Shown one piece after another: positions 1-6,330 of a stretch of DNA of 10,852 bases. The stretch's first letter is position 1; each line of letters starts with the position of its first letter. This DNA comes from Dehalococcoidia bacterium (GTDB taxonomy: Bacteria; Chloroflexota; Dehalococcoidia; JACVQG01; JAHKAY01): contig JASLQE010000086.1 in the NCBI GenBank assembly GCA_030744635.1, positions 1 through 10,852 on the forward strand, in the 5' to 3' direction. The notes under the pieces are model-generated. The model had not been told where the DNA came from. It was given only the letters and a program-made list of their open reading frames with translations, and searched no databases. Position numbers and translations under genes: made by a program.

Positions 1-1
1 C

Positions 2-790
2 TCCTTTCACGGCCGCACCCTGGCCATGGTGGCCGCCACTGGCCAGCCCAAGTACCAGGGCCCTTTCACCCCCCTTCCCGAGGGCTTTACCCATGTGCCC
101 TACAACGATATCGCCGCCCTCAAAAAGGCCACCACGGATAACACCTGTGCCGTGATGCTGGAACCCCTCCAGGGGGAGGGCGGCGTCAATGTGCCCGACC
201 CCGATTACTTCCCCGCAGTGCGCCGGTGGTGCGATGAGCAGGGCCTGCTGCTCATCCTGGATGAGGTGCAGACGGGGCTGGGCCGCACCGGCACCCTGTG
301 GGGATACCAGCAGTTGGGCATTGAGCCGGATGTGATAACCCTGGCCAAAGGAATGGCCAGCGGGGTGGTCATCGGCGCCTTACTGGCCAAAGAGAACTGC
401 GCTGTGCTCTCCCCCGGCGACCACGCCCACACCTTCGGCGGCAACCCCCTGGCCTGCGCCGCCGCCTACGCCACAGTTAGCCACATGCTGGAGAACGATA
501 TTCCCGGACAGGCCTGCCGCGTGGGGGACTACTTCCTGGACCGCCTCAACGACCTCCGAGACCCCCTGCCGGTGGTGGTAGGGGCACGGGGTTGGGGGCT
601 GCTGCTGGCCCTGGAATTTAACGAGGACATCGCCGAGGAGGTGCAGGTGGCGTGTATGCAGAGGGGCCTGCTGCTCAACCGAATCCGGCCCAACCTCATC
701 CGCTTCATGCCGCCCCTTATCGCCACCGAGGCGGTGGTGGACCGGTCCCTGGCCGTGCTGAAGGCCGTGCTGGCGGAGAGGGGGAGATAG
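2..790 (+). CDS. argD: Acetylornithine aminotransferase, 3' part (5' end outside window)
   Basis: PLP-dependent class III aminotransferase converting N-acetylglutamate semialdehyde plus glutamate to N2-acetylornithine and 2-oxoglutarate in cytoplasmic arginine synthesis. The reading frame is open from base 2, giving SFHGRTLA before the first ATG (base 26). That stretch is a conserved internal ArgD segment, so the ATG is not the start and roughly 135 N-terminal residues are missing. Visible landmarks are LDEVQTGLGRTG with the PLP-ring Asp at 260-262, ITLAKG with the Schiff-base Lys at 347-349, and TFGGNPLACAAA, the phosphate-binding loop. After the Lys the sequence reads GMASGVVIGA instead of the commoner GLGGGVPIGA, so a related ornithine or GABA-type aminotransferase cannot be excluded on motif alone. 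The adjoining argG and argH make argD by far the best call. It ends in TAG directly against the argG start. Confidence 0.93.
   Translation, partial: SFHGRTLAMVAATGQPKYQGPFTPLPEGFTHVPYNDIAALKKATTDNTCAVMLEPLQGEGGVNVPDPDYFPAVRRWCDEQGLLLILDEVQTGLGRTGTLWGYQQLGIEPDVITLAKGMASGVVIGALLAKENCAVLSPGDHAHTFGGNPLACAAAYATVSHMLENDIPGQACRVGDYFLDRLNDLRDPLPVVVGARGWGLLLALEFNEDIAEEVQVACMQRGLLLNRIRPNLIRFMPPLIATEAVVDRSLAVLKAVLAERGR
775..786 (+). promoter_or_regulatory. Shine-Dalgarno supporting the TTG start of argG
   Basis: A purine-rich GGAGAGGGGGAG tract lies inside the last codons of argD, with its 3' GGGGAG four bases from the TTG at 791. No in-frame ATG or GTG gives a better N-terminus: TTG yields MAERVVLAYSGG, which fits the family's usual start. 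The argD stop TAG (788-790) directly abuts the TTG, so argG translation is probably coupled to termination of argD. Confidence 0.7.
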
Positions 791-1996
791 TTGGCTGAAA
801 GAGTGGTCCTGGCATACAGCGGCGGGCTGGATACATCCGTCGCAATCCGCTGGCTCAAAGAGAAGTACGGCTACGATGTTGTCACCCTCACCATTGACCT
901 GGGCGGCAAGGATGTGGCCGGGGTGCGGGAGAAGGCCCTGGAGGTGGGCGCGGTCAAGGCTGAGGTAGTGGATGCCGGCGAGCTATTCGCGCGCTCGTAT
1001 GTCTTCCCCGCCCTCAAGGCCGGGGCTGTCTACCAGGGGCAGTACCCCCTGGCCACCGCCCTGGGCCGGCCGCTGATAGCCAGCCTGCTGGCGGAGGTGG
1101 CCATGGAAGAGGCGGCTACCGCCGTGGCCCACGGCTGCACCGGCAAGGGCAACGACCAGGTCCGCTTTGAGGTAAGCTTAGCCACCCTGGCCCCCCAACT
1201 TAAGGTGGTGGCCCCCGCCCGGGAGTGGGGTATGACCCGCGAGGAGACCATCCACTACGCCCGGGAGCGGGATATCCCGGTTCCCGTCACCGTGTCCAGC
1301 CCCTACTCCACGGACGAGAACCTGTGGGGGCGCAGCATCGAGTGCGGCGTCCTGGAGGACCCCTGGGCCGAGCCCCCGGAGGACGCCTATTCCTGGACCC
1401 GCTCCGTCACTGCGGCCCCCGAACAGCCCGCATATGTGGAAATCGGCTTTGAGCAGGGGGTGCCGGCGCTGCTTGACGGCCGGGAGAGGGGCGCTTCCGC
1501 ACTTCTAACAGAGCTGAACACCCTGGCCGGGGAGCACGGGGTGGGCCGCATTGACCATATAGAGGACCGCCTGGTGGGCATCAAGTCCCGCGAGGTCTAC
1601 GAGGCTCCGGCGGCCACGGTGCTCCTCCAGGCCCATGCCGCCCTGGAGAGCCTGACCCTCTCCCGCCAGCAGCTCCGTTTCAAGGAGGGGGTGGCCCAGG
1701 AGTACGCCGCACTTATCTACGATGGGCTGTGGTTCTCCGCCATGCGCCATGACCTGGATGCCTATGTGGAGAGCACCCAGCGCTTCGTCTCCGGCAAGGT
1801 GAGGGTGAAGCTCCTCAAGGGTGCCGCCACCGTGGTGGGCCGCCGCACGCCCCATTCGCTATACAATCACAGGCTGGCCACCTATGATAAGGGCGATGAG
1901 TTTGACCAGTCGGCGGCCCCGGGCTTCATTCACCTGTGGGGCCTGCCATTGAAAGTACAGGCCCAGTCCCAGCTCCGGGAGGAGGATGACAGATAG
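791..1996 (+). CDS. argG: Argininosuccinate synthase
   Basis: Condenses citrulline and aspartate, using ATP (released as AMP and PPi), to argininosuccinate, the penultimate step of arginine synthesis. At 401 aa it has the normal full length for the family. The ATP-pyrophosphatase loop AYSGGLDTS sits at residues 8-16, HGCTGKGNDQVRF at 114-126 in the nucleotide and substrate-binding region, and the YSTDENLWGRSIECGVLEDP segment at 172-191. The C-terminus has the usual HLWGLP motif followed by a short charged tail. It starts with TTG directly after the argD stop and its last 11 bases overlap argH, so argD-argG-argH should be one transcript with coupled translation. No broken motif or composition shift is visible. 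Confidence 0.97.
   Translation: MAERVVLAYSGGLDTSVAIRWLKEKYGYDVVTLTIDLGGKDVAGVREKALEVGAVKAEVVDAGELFARSYVFPALKAGAVYQGQYPLATALGRPLIASLLAEVAMEEAATAVAHGCTGKGNDQVRFEVSLATLAPQLKVVAPAREWGMTREETIHYARERDIPVPVTVSSPYSTDENLWGRSIECGVLEDPWAEPPEDAYSWTRSVTAAPEQPAYVEIGFEQGVPALLDGRERGASALLTELNTLAGEHGVGRIDHIEDRLVGIKSREVYEAPAATVLLQAHAALESLTLSRQQLRFKEGVAQEYAALIYDGLWFSAMRHDLDAYVESTQRFVSGKVRVKLLKGAATVVGRRTPHSLYNHRLATYDKGDEFDQSAAPGFIHLWGLPLKVQAQSQLREEDDR
1977..1985 (+). promoter_or_regulatory. argH ribosome-binding site touching its ATG
   Basis: A strong GGGAGGAGG lies directly against the ATG at 1986. If GGGAGG is the paired core, the spacer is only 3 bases, shorter than the usual 5-9. In-frame alternatives are ATG 2013, with no clear Shine-Dalgarno, and TTG 2028, with GGGGG at 2020-2024. 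ATG 1986 puts 29 residues ahead of the conserved FDRRL, close to the family's usual 26 or so, so it is preferred. Confidence 0.5.
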
Positions 1997-3386
1997 CCGC
2001 CCGGGCGCTGGTATGGATAGGGGGTCTTTGAGCGAGGAGAGTAGCATCAAACACTTCGTGGCCTCCCTCGGCTTTGACCGGAGGCTCTACCGGGAGGACA
2101 TCGCCGGCAGCGTGGCCCACGCCCGCATGCTGGCCCGTCAGGGCATCATCACCGTCCGGGATGCGGAGCTTATCACCACCGCCCTGGCCTCCATCCGGGG
2201 GGAGATTGAACGGGGGGAGTTCCTCTTCTCCATGGAGCGGGAGGACATCCACATGAGCATAGAGGCCCGTCTCTACGAGAAAATCGGCGATGTGGCCGGG
2301 AAGCTCCACACCGCCCGCTCCCGCAACGACCAGATTGCCATGGACCTGCGCCTGTATATCCGCCAGGCTGTGGCCGATACCCTCAGCGCCCTGCGGACAT
2401 TCCAGAAGTCCTTAGTGGAGACCGCGGGGGGACACCGGGTGGTGGTCCTCCCCGGCTACACCCATCTGCGCCGGGCACAGCCAGTGCTACTGGCCCACCA
2501 CTTGCTGGCCTACTTTGAGATGGCGGAGCGGGACAAGGGACGCTTCCAGGACTGCCTGAAGAGAAGCGATGTCCTGCCCTTGGGCTCCGGTGCTCTGGCC
2601 GGGGTGCCCTACCCGGTGGACCGGGCCTCCCTGGCCCGGGAGCTGGGCTTCCCCCACATCACCGCCAACTCCCTGGATGCTGTCTCCGACCGGGACTTCC
2701 TTCTGGAGTTCCAGGCGGCGGCGGCCATCACCATGATGCACCTCTCCCGCCTGTGTGAGGAGATGGTGCTGTGGACATCGGCGGAGTTCGGCTACGCCAC
2801 CATGCTCCCGGATTACACCACCGGCAGCAGCATCATGCCGCAGAAGCGTAACCCGGATGTGGCCGAGCTGGTGCGAGGTAAGACCGGGCGGGTATACGGC
2901 CACCTCATGGGGCTGCTCACCGTTATGAAGGGCCTGCCCCTCTCCTATAACAGGGACATGCAGGAGGATAAAGAGGGCCTGTTTGATGCCGTGGATACCC
3001 TCCAGGCCTGCCTGGAGATGTGTGCCGGTATGGTGCAGGGCCTGAGGTTTGACCGGCGACGTACTTTTAAGGCCGCCGAGGAGGACTACGCCCTGGCTAC
3101 CGATGTGGCCGATTACCTGGTGGCCAAGGGGTTGCCCTTCCGTGAGGCCCACGGGGTGGTGTCCCGGCTGGTGGACTACGCAACGGGGCAGGGGAAGCCG
3201 CTACGGGCTCTGAGCCTGGAGGAGTACCGCCGCTTCTGCCCTCTGTTTGAGGAGGATGTTCGCTCCATCACCGCCCACTCCTCCGTCTCCGCCCGTGGGG
3301 TGCCCGGGGGCACCGGTCCCAGGCAGGTGGCAGCCGCCCTGCGCCGGGCGCGGCGGCTTATTGAGAGGGAGAGTGCGGCGGAGTAG
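1986..3386 (+). CDS. argH: Argininosuccinate lyase
   Basis: Splits argininosuccinate into arginine and fumarate, the last step of arginine synthesis; family members work as homotetramers of the fumarase/aspartase superfamily. The protein is 466 aa. HTARSRNDQ lies at residues 108-116, GYTH with the proposed catalytic-acid His at 157-160, and the superfamily signature GSSIMPQKRNPD with the catalytic-loop serines at 280-291. The segment after residue 29 (FDRRLYREDIAGSVAHARML) is typical ArgH. Two oddities: the N-terminus lacks the WGGRF motif of most ArgH proteins, and the motif normally written THLQ reads THLR (Arg162, codon 2469-2471). The C-terminal SSVSARGVPGGT segment is intact, so the enzyme looks functional. 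It overlaps argG by 11 bp and converges on rpmB with a 12-bp gap. Confidence 0.95.
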   Translation: MTDSRPGAGMDRGSLSEESSIKHFVASLGFDRRLYREDIAGSVAHARMLARQGIITVRDAELITTALASIRGEIERGEFLFSMEREDIHMSIEARLYEKIGDVAGKLHTARSRNDQIAMDLRLYIRQAVADTLSALRTFQKSLVETAGGHRVVVLPGYTHLRRAQPVLLAHHLLAYFEMAERDKGRFQDCLKRSDVLPLGSGALAGVPYPVDRASLARELGFPHITANSLDAVSDRDFLLEFQAAAAITMMHLSRLCEEMVLWTSAEFGYATMLPDYTTGSSIMPQKRNPDVAELVRGKTGRVYGHLMGLLTVMKGLPLSYNRDMQEDKEGLFDAVDTLQACLEMCAGMVQGLRFDRRRTFKAAEEDYALATDVADYLVAKGLPFREAHGVVSRLVDYATGQGKPLRALSLEEYRRFCPLFEEDVRSITAHSSVSARGVPGGTGPRQVAAALRRARRLIERESAAE

Positions 3387-3398
3387 CGGGCGGAGTGC

Positions 3399-3581
3399 CT
3401 ATGCGGCCTTTTGCTGAGTGCGCAGGCAGCGGGTGCAGATGTGCAGCCGTTTCACCTGGCCGTTAACGGCCACTTTTATGGGACGCAGGTTGGGATGCCA
3501 CATCCGGGGGGTGCGCCTTTTGGAGTGGCTCACATTGTGCCCGAACTGGACTCCCTTATTGCAGACATAGCACTTAGCCAA
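3399..3581 (-). CDS. rpmB: 50S ribosomal protein L28 (bL28), zinc-binding form
   Basis: Structural protein of the large ribosomal subunit. Starting at the TTG (complement of 3579-3581) gives a 60-aa protein MAKCYVCNKG..., matching normal L28 length and start. The open frame extends 18 codons further up to an ATG, but those residues are not L28-like. GGGGA sits about 4 bases before the TTG, which supports it. Cys4, Cys7, Cys49 and Cys52 form two CxxC pairs, marking the zinc-ribbon (C+) version. The central HNVSHSKRRTPRMWHPNL is characteristic. It is the only minus-strand gene in the window, is monocistronic as far as visible, and has its own promoter candidate upstream. Its TAG stop lies 12 bp from that of argH, so the two transcripts collide or overlap at their 3' ends. 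Confidence 0.96.
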   Translation of the reverse strand: MAKCYVCNKGVQFGHNVSHSKRRTPRMWHPNLRPIKVAVNGQVKRLHICTRCLRTQQKAA

Positions 3582-3593
3582 GACTTCCCCTTT
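3582..3593 (-). promoter_or_regulatory. rpmB ribosome-binding region fixing the TTG start
   Basis: Read on the minus strand this is AAAGGGGAAGTC directly before TTG, with the GGGGA core about 4 bases from the start codon. Together with the conserved L28 N-terminus MAKC it fixes the start at 3581 and rules out the longer ATG frame beginning at 3635. Confidence 0.7.
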
Positions 3594-3620
3594 GACCGGC
3601 TTCGCCGAGTGGAGTAAAAT
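3592..3620 (+). promoter_or_regulatory. Candidate sigma-70-type promoter toward fakA
   Basis: TTGACC (3592-3597) and TAAAAT (3615-3620) are separated by exactly 17 bases. Each box matches 5 of 6 consensus positions. Predicted transcription starts near 3627, which would give the fakA operon a leader of about 220 nt carrying the GC-rich structured element. It overlaps the 5' leader of rpmB on the other strand. No better promoter is visible between here and 3846. The call rests on box matching only. Confidence 0.42.
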
Positions 3621-3630
3621 GCCAACGAAA

Positions 3631-3659
3631 AGCATAGCATAATGGCCGTTTTAAAGCAA
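3631..3659 (-). promoter_or_regulatory. Candidate promoter of rpmB, extended -10
   Basis: On the minus strand, TTGCTT (complement of 3654-3659) precedes TATGCT (complement of 3631-3636) with a 17-base spacer. A TGC directly upstream of the hexamer makes an extended -10. Predicted start is near 3624, giving a leader of about 40 nt. The -35 box is weak (3 of 6) but the position suits rpmB. Confidence 0.4.
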
Positions 3660-3696
3660 GCTAACACCTACAAGAGAGCTCATAAATCGTCCTTTG

Positions 3697-3716
3697 CCCG
3701 CCCGCCCGCCCGCCCG
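3697..3716. repeat. (CCCG)5 tandem repeat; G-quadruplex motif on the minus strand
   Basis: Five uninterrupted CCCG units. The minus strand carries five GGG runs separated by single C residues, a canonical short-loop G-quadruplex motif. The tract also forms the left arm of an imperfect inverted repeat with the G-rich tract at 3791-3801; flanking ATATATC (3721-3727) and GATATGTA (3781-3788) partly extend the arms. Confidence 0.85.
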
Positions 3717-3761
3717 TGGGATATATCTGGGGGGTTTCTCCCCTCAGGCCCTCTGGGGATC

Positions 3762-3778
3762 CGGGGGCGAAGCCCCCG
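3762..3778. repeat. Perfect GC hairpin with GAA loop
   Basis: CGGGGGC-GAA-GCCCCCG forms a 7-bp stem with a three-base loop. It closely resembles the hairpin at 10590-10608, which has the same GAA loop. No T-tract follows on either strand, so it is not a classical intrinsic terminator. Confidence 0.8.
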
Positions 3779-3790
3779 AAGATATGTACC

Positions 3791-3805
3791 GGGCGGGCGG
3801 GTGGG
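3791..3805 (+). repeat. G-quadruplex motif upstream of fakA
   Basis: Four GGG runs joined by single-base loops (C, C, T). It lies 40 bases before the fakA ATG on the coding strand and so would be in the mRNA leader if transcription starts upstream. It can alternatively pair with the C-rich tract at 3697-3716. Confidence 0.7.
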
Positions 3806-3845
3806 AAAGAGACTGCTTGCTTAGCGACCTTTCAGACAAAGAAGA

Positions 3846-5483
3846 ATGCCTATGTTAACCACAATCGGCAAGAACGCTTATGACGGTAGCGTGCTGCGGG
3901 GTATGTTCACTGCCGCAACTCTGTGGTTGGAGAAGAATTGCCACCAGATTGACGCTCTTAATGTGTTCCCCGTGCCCGACGGGGATACGGGCACCAATAT
4001 GCTCCTCACCATGCGGTCCACCCTGGATGAAGTACGGGGGGACGAAGTACCGGCCGGGGTGGTGGCCGAGGCCATGGCCCATGGAGCACTCATGGGGGCC
4101 AGGGGCAACTCCGGCGTAATTCTCTCCCAGTTCCTGCGCGGCCTGGCTCAGGGCCTGGACGGAAAAGAGCGGTTCAACCCCGCTGACTTCTCCGCAGCCC
4201 TGGAGCAAGCCGCCACCATGTCCTACAGGGGCCTGAGCCATCCGGTGGAGGGCACTATCCTGACCGTAATCCGGGACACGGTGGACGCCGCCCGCCAGGC
4301 GGTGGCTACCGTCACGGACCTGGTCTCCCTGTTTCAGGTGCTGACCGCCGCCGCCGCTCAGTCCGTGGCCCGCACGCCCACCCTGCTGCCTGTGCTGCGG
4401 CAGGCGCGGGTGGTGGATGCCGGTGGGCAGGGCTTCCTGGTTATCCTGGAGGGTGCACTGCGCTTCCTGCGGGGTCAGGAGCTTGAGGGCGGACCGGATC
4501 TCATTTCCCCCACCCTGCCCCTGGTGCTGACCGGGTATGAGGAGGAGGAGGAGGAGGAGGAGGAGGAGTCCTACGGCTATTGTACCGAGTTCCTGGTCCG
4601 CGGGGAACACCTGGACCCCGATTTGGTGAGGAGGAGGCTGGACAAGAAGGGGGTGTCTGTGATGGTGGTAGGGGATGAGGAGGCTATCAAGGTGCATCTT
4701 CACACCTTTGACCCCGGGGGTGCGCTCCGCTACGCCCTGAAGCTTGGCACCCTCCACGACATCCAAATCAGCAACATGGACGACCAGCACCTGGAGTTCC
4801 TGGAGATACGCCGGGCATCGGTGGCTACGGTGCCTATAGCCACGGTGGCAGTGACCTGGGGAGAGGGCATGGCCCAGGTCTTCCAGAGCCTGGGGGCGAC
4901 CGGGATAGTCCCCGGGGGCAGCACCATGAACCCTAGCACCCGGGAGTTGCTGGCGGTGGTGGAGGCCGTCCCCTCGCAGGTGGTCATCCTCCTGCCCAAC
5001 AACGGGAATGTGGTCCCCGCCGCCCAGCAGGTAGCTTCACTCACCGGTAAACGGGTGGTGGTGGTACCCACCCGCACGCTGCCCGAGGGGCTGGCCGCCA
5101 TACTGGCCTGTAACACAGAGTCTCCCCTGGAGCAGACCGTAACCGCTATGAAGGCCGCTGCCCGCGATGTCACTACTCTGGAGTTGACGCGCGCGGTGCG
5201 CTCCACAACCATACTGGGGCTGAAAGTGAGGAAGGGACAGTGCATTGCCATTCTGGATGGGGAGATGGTGGCCGCAGGTGGCTCCTTTTCCGAGGTGATT
5301 TCCCGCCTCTGCCAGAGTCTGGGGCTGGGGGAGAGGGAGGTGGTTACGCTGTACACCGGCGATGGTGCCGACCCCGCAGAGACGGAAGCCATAGCCGGCC
5401 TGCTGCGCTCTTCCTGCACCGGACAGGTGGAGGTGGTCTCCGGGGGTCAGCCTTACTATAATTACATCATATCGTTGGAGTAG
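3846..5483 (+). CDS. fakA: Fatty acid kinase catalytic subunit FakA (DAK2/YloV-like)
   Basis: ATP-dependent kinase that phosphorylates a fatty acid held by a FakB partner, giving acyl-phosphate for phospholipid synthesis. At 545 aa it matches the family. The N-terminal DAK2-type domain (about 1-205) has NVFPVPDGDTGTNM at 39-52 with the metal-binding aspartates 45 and 47, and GARGNSGVILSQFLRG at 84-99. The middle domain (about 243-325) has Cys246, His284 and His286, which fit the zinc ligands I recall for Staphylococcus FakA. The C-terminal domain (about 328-545) contains LPNNGNVVPAA. Ten consecutive Glu residues (232-241), all GAG, join the first two domains. The start is uncertain between ATG 3846 and ATG 3852, both with weak ribosome-binding sequence. 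First gene of a four-gene operon, 4 bp before degV/fakB. Confidence 0.9.
   Translation: MPMLTTIGKNAYDGSVLRGMFTAATLWLEKNCHQIDALNVFPVPDGDTGTNMLLTMRSTLDEVRGDEVPAGVVAEAMAHGALMGARGNSGVILSQFLRGLAQGLDGKERFNPADFSAALEQAATMSYRGLSHPVEGTILTVIRDTVDAARQAVATVTDLVSLFQVLTAAAAQSVARTPTLLPVLRQARVVDAGGQGFLVILEGALRFLRGQELEGGPDLISPTLPLVLTGYEEEEEEEEEESYGYCTEFLVRGEHLDPDLVRRRLDKKGVSVMVVGDEEAIKVHLHTFDPGGALRYALKLGTLHDIQISNMDDQHLEFLEIRRASVATVPIATVAVTWGEGMAQVFQSLGATGIVPGGSTMNPSTRELLAVVEAVPSQVVILLPNNGNVVPAAQQVASLTGKRVVVVPTRTLPEGLAAILACNTESPLEQTVTAMKAAARDVTTLELTRAVRSTTILGLKVRKGQCIAILDGEMVAAGGSFSEVISRLCQSLGLGEREVVTLYTGDGADPAETEAIAGLLRSSCTGQVEVVSGGQPYYNYIISLE
4539..4568 (+). repeat. (GAG)10 in-frame microsatellite in fakA
   Basis: Ten perfect GAG codons encode Glu232-Glu241 in the linker between the DAK2 and middle domains. 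Perfect nucleotide identity, with no GAA codons, suggests recent slippage-driven growth rather than selection on the amino acids alone. Gain or loss of a unit would keep the frame. Confidence 0.95.
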
Positions 5484-5487
5484 AATT

Positions 5488-6330
5488 ATGTTGAAGATAG
5501 TTACCGACAGCACCTCTGACCTCCCTCCGAGGTTGACGCAAGAGCTGGATATAGCAGTGGTCCCCCTGTACGTACACTTCGGCCAAGAGGTGTTCCGGGA
5601 CGGGATCGACATGGCGGCGGATGATTTCTATCAGCGGCTGGCCTCATCTCCCGTGTTCCCCACCACCTCCGCCCCCGGCCCCGGGGTGTTCGCCAAGATA
5701 TACAGCGACTTGCTGGACCAGGGCCATCAGGTGATTTCCATCCATATCTCCGGAAAGCTTTCCGCTACCCACCAGGCAGCCGTCACCGCCAACCAGGACA
5801 TGGACAGCAGCAGGGTGGTGGTGATAGACTCCCAGACCGTTTCTATGGGCCTGGGGCTGATAGTCCTGGCCGCCGCACGGGCCGCCGCAGACGGGCAGTC
5901 ACTGGAGCAAGTAGTGGCCCAGGTGGAAGGGGCCATTCCCAGGGGCCATACCCTCTTTGTACTGGACACACTGGAGTACCTGCACAAGGGGGGCCGCATC
6001 GGCCGCGCCCAAGCCTTCATGGGCTCCCTGCTGAATGTGAAGCCGATATTGCAGGTAAAGGATGGCGAAATACACCCGCTGGAGCGGTCGCGGAGCCGTA
6101 TCAAGGCCCTCAACCGCCTGTCCGAGATAGTCGCCACCCGCAGCCCCCTTGAAGCCCTGGGGGTGGTCTACACCACTACGCCCGAGGAGGCAAAAGATAT
6201 GGCGGGCAGGCTGGCACACCTGGCCCCCCCCTCCGATGAAGAGGTGTTCTTGGTCCAGGTGGGCCCGGTGCTGGGTGCCCACTGCGGCCATGGCGTTCTG
6301 GGGGTGGCGACTATCAGAGCCGAGACATGA
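5488..6330 (+). CDS. fakB: DegV family protein, probable fatty-acid-binding subunit FakB
   Basis: Binds one fatty acid and presents its carboxylate to FakA for phosphorylation; the acyl-phosphate is then passed on for phospholipid synthesis. At 280 aa it is a typical full-length DegV protein. IVTDSTSDLP lies at residues 4-13, TTSAP at 59-63, ISGKLSAT at 87-94, LEYLHKGGRIGRAQAFMG at 162-179 and GPVLGAHCGHGVLGV at 259-273. Thr60, Ser92, Arg170 and His265 sit where the ligand and phosphate contacts of characterised FakB proteins are expected. The last motif reads HCGHGVLG where HTGPGALG is commoner. GGAG (5477-5480) lies 7 bases before the ATG, only 4 bp after fakA, which supports a FakA partner role. 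Its TGA overlaps the recG ATG. Ligand chain preference cannot be read from sequence. Confidence 0.9.
   Translation: MLKIVTDSTSDLPPRLTQELDIAVVPLYVHFGQEVFRDGIDMAADDFYQRLASSPVFPTTSAPGPGVFAKIYSDLLDQGHQVISIHISGKLSATHQAAVTANQDMDSSRVVVIDSQTVSMGLGLIVLAAARAAADGQSLEQVVAQVEGAIPRGHTLFVLDTLEYLHKGGRIGRAQAFMGSLLNVKPILQVKDGEIHPLERSRSRIKALNRLSEIVATRSPLEALGVVYTTTPEEAKDMAGRLAHLAPPSDEEVFLVQVGPVLGAHCGHGVLGVATIRAET

Larger units (their letters stand above)
3660..3845. other. Non-coding gap, probable fakA leader with a GC-rich repeat element
   Basis: No credible gene lies here; a 60-codon plus-strand frame from 3642 is low-complexity Arg/Pro/Gly and resembles nothing known. The stretch holds a (CCCG)5 tract, a short GGGG-TTTCT-CCCC hairpin (3731-3743), a perfect hairpin (3762-3778) and a G-rich tract (3791-3805). 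A purine-rich AAAGAAGA (3837-3844) just before the fakA start is the only, weak, ribosome-binding candidate; it suits the ATG at 3852 about as well as the one at 3846. Confidence 0.7.

Noticed and set aside
26..790. argD starting at ATG 26
   Set aside because: The frame is open to the window edge and encodes conserved ArgD residues (SFHGRTLA) before that ATG, so the gene is truncated by the window.
3582..3635. N-terminal extension of L28 starting at the ATG at 3635
   Set aside because: The 18 extra residues are not L28-like. The TTG at 3581 gives the exact family start and has GGGGA at a suitable distance.
3762..3778. Intrinsic terminator between rpmB and fakA
   Set aside because: The stem is strong but no T-tract follows on either strand, and it lies upstream of both genes' coding starts rather than at a transcript end.
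3642..3824. 60-codon plus-strand frame before fakA
   Set aside because: It runs through the (CCCG)5 tract and the hairpin, gives Arg/Pro/Gly-rich low-complexity protein and lacks a convincing ribosome-binding site.
3855..4790. 311-codon minus-strand open frame opposite fakA
   Set aside because: It is rich in Gln, Gly, His and Leu runs, matches no known protein, and lies fully antisense to a clearly conserved gene. Long antisense frames are expected at this base composition.
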